From NCBI GenBank assembly GCA_009663005.1, contig VIGQ01001306.1:1-12236 (forward strand): DNA of 12,236 nt, in the 5' to 3' direction. This document shows, piece by piece, positions 8,236 through 12,236 of the stretch; position 1 is the first letter of the stretch; every line of letters begins with the position of its first letter. The translations under genes were made by a program, and so were the position numbers. This stretch comes from Actinidia chinensis (lineage: Eukaryota > Streptophyta > Magnoliopsida > Ericales > Actinidiaceae). Below the pieces are notes generated by a model that had not been told where the DNA came from, ran no database searches, and worked only from the letters and a program-made list of their open reading frames with translations.

Positions 8236-9062
8236 CTCGATTAAAATGCCGAGAAAGAAGGGTGTTAGCCGAACTGGTGTGAATCTACGAGCTGCCTTCG
8301 CTTGATTAATATAGTTGCACTTGGATAGAAAAATCGAATAGGAAAGCTAGTCGAACTAGAACGAGGGTTCCGGCTTGTCCAATGTAATTTTTTTACAAAT
8401 TAAAACTCGATTAAACTGCAGAAGGGTTTAACTGAGCTTGTTTGAAGCTCCGAAATGCATGCACTGCTTTAAATAATATCCCAGTTCCACTTAGTAGAAA
8501 TCGATAGAAGCTAGCCGAACTCGAACGAGGGTTACTGACCTGTCCAATGGTAATTTTTTACAAGTTAACTCGCTAAAACTCGAGAAGGGGTTAAGCCGAT
8601 CTATTTGAAGCTCTGTAACTCTGGCCTTCACTGGCTTTAATCCAGTTGCACTTCGTAACCCAAAACCAGGAAGCAAGCCGAACTCGAACGAGGGTTTCCG
8701 AGGCTTGTGTAATGTACTTTTTTACAAGTTAACCGATTTAAAACACAGAAGCGGTTAGCCCAAGGCTGATTTGAAGCTCCGACTGGCATTCATAGATATA
8801 ATCCAGGTTCACTTTGGAGAAAAACCAAGGGAAATGTTAGCCGCACTCGAAACGAGGGTTCGAGCCCGTCAATGTAATTTTTTACAAGTGTAAAACCCGA
8901 TTAAAGTGCTAGAACGGGGTTAACCGCTTGGTTTTAAACCTCCGAACTGCCTTCATCACTGGCGTTCATTCCAGTTGCCCTTGTTAGAAAATCCAAGGGA
9001 AAGCTACCCAACTTTGCACGAGGTTCCAAGCTTGTCCAATGTAATTTTTTTACAATAACAAC

Positions 9063-9393
9063 CTCAATAAAACTCGAAAAAGCAGTTAGCTGAGCTGATT
9101 TGAACGGCTCCTCCGAACTGATTTCACTGGCTTTATCCAGTTGCAACTTGATAGAAAAATCCAAGGGAAAAGCTAGCCGCACTCGAACGACGGTCCGAGC
9201 TTGTCAATGTAATTTTTTACAAGTTAACTCGATTAAAACATGAAGAGCGGTTAGCGAGCAGCTGATTTGAAGCTCGCGACTGCATTCAGTGATATAATCC
9301 GGTTCAACTTGGTAGAAAATTCCCAGGGAAAGTTAGCCGAACTCGAACGAGGGTTCCGAGCCCCGTCCCAATTGTAATTTTTTTGACAAGTTC
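9063..9393. repeat. G-A monomer pair leading into the right higher-order repeat
   Basis: Starts are 9063 (G, with ACTGATTTCACTGG and CTTGATAG) and 9228 (A, with GAGCCCCGTCC). Together with E-F-D2 that follow they repeat the order seen from 7744. The right ten-monomer copy at 10989 is instead preceded by (D/B')-A, so the G monomer is lost from the later copy. Confidence 0.62.
9342..9351. other. CTCG-AA-CGAG dyad, exemplar
   Basis: The near-palindrome CTCGAACGAG, followed at once by GGTTCCGAG, is the best conserved part of the monomer across classes despite the noise. Classes F (CTAGAACGAG) and C (CTTGAACGAG) alter the left arm. Function is unknown. Confidence 0.55.
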
Positions 9394-9727
9394 GTCGAAT
9401 AAAAACGCGAGAACGGTTAGCCCGAGCTAATTGGAAACTCAGAACTGTGCTGCTTCACTGGTTTTTAATCCAGTTTGTCACATTGTTAGAAAATCAATAG
9501 GAAAGCTAAGCCGAACTCGAACGAGGGTTCCGAGCTTACCGAATATAATTTTTTTATAAGTTAACTCGATTAATCTAGAAGGTTAGCCGAATCTGGTTTG
9601 TCAGAAACTCCGAACTGCCTTCGCTTTGCTTTAATATAGTTGGCACTTGGTTAGAAAAATCGATAGGGAAGCTAGAAGAACTAGAAGAGGGTTCCGTGCT
9701 TGTCCAATGGTAATTTTTACAAGTTAA

Positions 9728-9888
9728 CTCGAAATTAAAAGGCGAGAAGGGGTTAACTGAGGCTTGTTGCAGCTCCGAACTGCATCATGGCGTTAATCCA
9801 GTTCCACTTAGTAGAAAAAATCGATAAGAAAGCTAGCCAAACTCGAAACGAGGGCTACGGCCTGTCCAATGTAATTTTTACAAGTTAA
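9728..9888. repeat. Class D2 monomer, exemplar
   Basis: D2 has GGGGTTAACTGAG, a CTTGTT word, AATCCAGTTCCACTTAGTAG, ATCGATAAGAAAGC and a GAGCCTGTCC tail (noisy here). Copies are at 4641, 7108, 8406, 10209, 11317 and 11808. The related D1 copies at 6, 996, 1667 and 3320 lack TTAACTGAG and end in TGTAAGTTTT. Confidence 0.75.
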
Positions 9889-10361
9889 TCGATTAAAACG
9901 CGGGAGAAGGGGTAGCGAGATGTTTTGAAGTCGAACTGCCTTCATGGCTTTAATCCAGTGCACTTGGTAGCCCATCCCCAGGGACAAGCAAGCCGAAATC
10001 GAACGAGGGTACGAGCTGTCACAATCATAATTTTTACAAATGTGAACTCGATTATTCAAAAACACGAGAAGCGGTAACCAAGCTGATTGAAGCTCCGAAC
10101 TGCATTCAGTAGATATAATCCAGGTCACTTGGTAGAAAACTCCAAGGGCAGTTGCCGCACTCGACCCGAGGGTTCCGAGCCCGTTCCAATGTAATTTTTT
10201 ACAAGTAACTCGATTAAAATGCGAGAAGGGATTAACTGAGCTTGTTTGAAGCTCCGACTGATCACTGGCCTTTATCGTTCCACTTAGAGAAAAATCGATA
10301 AGAAAGCTAGCCGAATAGAACAGCGGTTCCGAGCTGTCCAATGTAATTTTTTACAAGTTCC

Positions 10362-10514
10362 CTCGATTAAACGCGAGAGGGGTTGCGGAGATGTTTTTGA
10401 AGCTCTGAACTGGCCTCACTGGCTTTAATCCAGTTGCACTTCGTAGAAAAATAAGGGAAGCACGCCGAACTCGAACGAGGGTTCCGAGGTTGTGTAGGTA
10501 TTTTTACAAGTTAA
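10362..10514. repeat. Class B' monomer, exemplar
   Basis: B' resembles B but carries CACTTCGTAG and ends GAGGTTGTGTAATG or GAGGTTGTCTAATG. Copies are at 4806, 5953, 7268, 8569 and 11967; the left-hand copies at 330 and 2002 are less certain members. In the right half it is nearly always followed by A. Confidence 0.7.
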
Positions 10515-10674
10515 CTCGATTAAACCACGAGAAGCGTTAGCGAGCTGATTTGAAGTCCGAATGCATTCCGTTACATATAATCCAGGTTTCACCTTGGTTA
10601 GAAAAATCCAAGGGAAAGGTAGCCGAACTCGAACGAGGGTTCGAGGCCGTCCCCTGTCCTTTTTTACCAGTTAA

Positions 10675-10831
10675 CTGAATTAAACTGCGAGAAGGATTAA
10701 CTTGAGGCTTGTTTGAGCTCCGAACGCATCACTGGCTTTAATCCAGTTCCATAGTCGAAAACTCCGATTAAGAATGCAAGCCGAACCGAACGAGGGGTCC
10801 GAGGTTGTCAATGTAATTTTTACCAATCAAC
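10675..10831. repeat. Hybrid monomer: class D2 front with class B' tail
   Basis: The front has GGATTAACTTGAGGCTTG, AATCCAGTTCC and CGATTAAGAA as in D2. The tail has GCAAGCC and GAGGTTGTCAATG as in B'. Flanked by A on both sides, it stands where a D2-B' pair would be expected in a D2-B'-A triad. Confidence 0.65.
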
Positions 10832-11084
10832 CTCGATTAAAACCGAGAAGCGGTAGCCGCGTGCTTTGAAGCCGAACTGCATTCAGTAGATATTAATCCA
10901 TGTCCCACGGGGTAGCAAAAACCTAAGGGAAAGTTAGCCGAACTCGAACGCGGTTTCCGAGCCCGTCCAAGTAATTTTTTAAAAGTAACTCGAATAAAAC
11001 GCGAGAAGGGTTAGCGAGCTAATTGGAAAATCAGACGGCTTCACTGGTTTTACTCCCAGTTGCATTGAGTAGAAAATCAATAGG

Positions 11085-11103
11085 AAAAAAAAAACAAAAA
11101 GGG
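11085..11103. other. A-rich insert in a class E monomer
   Basis: Ten A, one C, five A and three G replace the expected GAAAGCTAGCC region of the E monomer at 10989. The extended A run starts at the natural GGAAAG word, as expected of homopolymer over-calling. Confidence 0.7.
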
Positions 11104-11477
11104 CTCGCCCGAAATCGAACGAGGGTTCCGAGCTACCGGAATATAAATTTTTACAAGTAACCGATTAAAATGCGAAGAAGGGGTTCGCCGAACTGGTTGG
11201 AAGCTCCTAATGCCTTCGCTTGCTTTCATTAGTGCCTTGGTTAGAAAAATCGATAGAAAGCTAGTCGAACTAGAACGAGGGTTCCGAGCTTGGCCAATGT
11301 AATTTTTCCAACGTTACTCGAATTAAATGCGAGGAAGGGGTTAACTGAGATTGTTTGAAGTCTTTCGAACTGCATTCACTGGCTTTAATCCAGTTCCACT
11401 TAGTAGAACATCGAAGGAAAGATAGACCGAACTCGACGGGCTCGAAGCCTGTCCAATGTAATTTTTTACAAGTTAAT

Positions 11478-11637
11478 TGATTAAAACGCTGAGAAGGGTT
11501 AGCCGAGCTGTTTTGAAGCTCCGAACTGCCTTCACTGGCTTTAATCCAGTGCACTTGGTAGAAAAATCCAAGGGAAAAGCAAGGCCGAACTCGAACGAGG
11601 GTTACGAGCTTGTTCCAGATAATTTTTTACAAGTTAA
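11478..11637. repeat. Class B monomer, exemplar
   Basis: Class B is closest to the overall consensus: GAGCTGTTTTGAAGCTCC, TTCACTGGCTTTAATCCAG, and the class word GGGAAAGCAAGCC (seen here with one extra base). Other copies are at 169, 1164, 1841, 3488, 6768 and 9889. Confidence 0.75.
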
Positions 11638-12236
11638 CCGATTAAAACACGGGAAGCGGGTAAACCCAAGATGATTTGAAGCTTCCGACACTGCCTTCCG
11701 TAATCTCAATCCAGGTTCCCCCCACTTGGTAGAAAAAATCAAGGGGAAAAGTTAGCCAGAACTCGAACGAGGGTTCGAGACCGCCAATGTAAGTTTTTAC
11801 AAGTTACCTCGCTTCAACTGCGCGAAGGGATTAACTGAGATGTTTGAAGCTCGAAATGCATTCATGTGTTTAATCCAGTTAAAATTAGTAGAAAAATTCG
11901 AATAAGGAAAGCTAGCCAACTCGAACGAGGGTTCGAGATGTCCAATGTTAATTTTTACAAGTTAACTCGGATTTAAAAAACTCGGAGAAGGGGTTAGCCG
12001 AGCTGTTTTGAAGCTCTGAACTGCCGCATGGCTTAATCCAGTGCCACTTCGTAGAGACAAAATCCCAAGGGAAAGCACGCCCGAATCGACGAGGGTTCCG
12101 AGGTTGTGTAATGTAATTTTTTTACAAGTTAACTCGATTAAACACGCGAAGCGTTAGCCGAGCTGATTTGAAGATCCCGAACTGCCTTCAGTACATATTT
12201 TGTTTAAAAAATCCGGTTCACTTGGTAGAAAAAATC

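Larger units (their letters stand above)
7744..9062. repeat. Eight-monomer unit G-A-E-F-D2-B'-A-C
   Basis: Starts and classes are: 7744 G, 7917 A, 8076 E, 8236 F, 8406 D2, 8569 B', 8733 A, 8896 C. The unit is about 1.32 kb. The next unit begins at 9063 with G-A-E-F-D2 in the same order. Class words are clear here: ACTGATTTCA and CACTGATAG in G, TTGGAAACTCAGAAC and TTACCGAATATAA in E, AACTAGAACGAGG in F, GGCTTGTGTAATG in B'. Confidence 0.72.
9394..10988. repeat. Right higher-order repeat, copy 1 (ten monomers)
   Basis: Starts and classes are: 9394 E, 9565 F, 9728 D2, 9889 B, 10047 A, 10209 D2, 10362 B', 10515 A, 10675 D/B' hybrid, 10832 A. The unit is 1595 bp in this noisy sequence. The order E-F-D2-B-A-D2-B'-A restarts at 10989. 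Compared with the eight-monomer unit at 7744, an extra B-A-D2 triad lies between D2 and B', and the C-G pair is replaced by the hybrid monomer. Confidence 0.74.
1..12236. repeat. Satellite DNA array, ~164-bp monomer, about 75 head-to-tail copies
   Basis: The whole window is one tandem array. The anchor CTCGATTAAAA (taken as offset 1) recurs 75 times from 6 to 12133, giving a mean period of about 164 bp. Landmarks by offset are: CTCGATTAAAACGCGAG at 1-17, GGTTAGCCGAGCTG near 22-35, GAAGCTCCGAACTGC near 39-53, CACTGGCTTTAATCCAGTTG near 57-75, TTGGTAGAAAAATCC near 80-93, GCCGAACTCGAACGAGG near 108-123, GTTCCGAGC near 124-132, and TCCAATGTAATTTTTTACA near 136-153. All copies have the same orientation and no unrelated unique DNA interrupts them. 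Such arrays usually belong to eukaryotic centromeres or heterochromatin; that placement is inferred from architecture only. Indels are dense, as in an uncorrected long read. Confidence 0.97.
10989..12236. repeat. Right higher-order repeat, copy 2 (cut by window end)
   Basis: Starts and classes are: 10989 E, 11161 F, 11317 D2, 11478 B, 11638 A, 11808 D2, 11967 B', 12133 A (partial). All eight match the first eight monomers of the copy at 9394 in order. Diagnostic words: CGAATAAAA and TCAATAGGAAA in E, AACTAGAACGAGG in F, TTAACTGAGA in D2, GGGTTACGAGCTTG in B, GAGGTTGTGTAATG in B'. Confidence 0.74.

Noticed and set aside
9808..10341. 177-codon open frame on the minus strand
   Set aside because: It runs across more than three satellite monomers and its translation repeats the same peptide words (SELQ, NPFS, FNRLTCKK) once per monomer. 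Chance stop-free runs created by read indels explain it. There is no domain, start context or neighbour supporting a gene.
1..12236. CRISPR array
   Set aside because: The repeat is contiguous with no unique spacers; the whole 164-bp unit is conserved.
1..12236. Identification with a named satellite (human alphoid, Arabidopsis 178-bp, rice CentO, maize CentC)
   Set aside because: The period and the sequence words do not match any of these as I know them. A database search with a corrected consensus would be needed to name it.

Overview
The window holds no recognisable gene. From end to end it is a single head-to-tail satellite DNA array. Anchoring on the CTCGATTAAAA word (offset 1 of the monomer) gives 75 monomer starts, the first at 6 and the last at 12133. 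This means a mean spacing of about 164 bp (range 152 to 186), all in one orientation, with partial monomers at both ends. This architecture is typical of eukaryotic centromeric or pericentromeric heterochromatin. The monomer does not match any named satellite I can recall (it is not human alphoid, Arabidopsis 178-bp, rice CentO or maize CentC), so I cannot name the organism; plant or animal both remain possible.

The copies carry very many single-base insertions and deletions, homopolymer blocks and short nonsense inserts (14 G then 6 A at 6070-6089; nine C at 6927-6935). They look like uncorrected single-molecule long-read sequence rather than polished assembly. Single-base differences between copies should therefore not be trusted. 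Only variants that recur in the same place in several monomers should be.

Recurring variants do sort the monomers into about nine classes, here called A, A', B, B', C, D (D1/D2), E, F (F') and G. Their order is not random. At the left (6-2640) a ten-monomer higher-order repeat, D1-B-B'-C-A'-F-D1-B-A-C, is followed by the first six monomers of a second copy. The register breaks near 2641, and F-D1-B-A-C resumes at 3154-3982. From about 4151 a different class set takes over (E, D2, B', G, and A with AGTAGATATAATCC). There are related blocks of six to eight monomers, including an eight-monomer unit at 7744-9062. At the right (9394-12236) a second ten-monomer unit, E-F-D2-B-A-D2-B'-A-(D/B')-A, is present once in full and once in part. 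Hybrid monomers (5129-5286, 7577-7743, 10675-10831) sit where unequal exchange would be expected.

Within the monomer there are several short dyads, an internal degenerate repeat about 100 bp apart, a sequence matching seven of nine essential CENP-B-box positions, and an A-box-like / B-box-like / T6 arrangement resembling an RNA polymerase III unit. The last two are speculative. All long open frames here are by-products of the repeat and are not called as genes.
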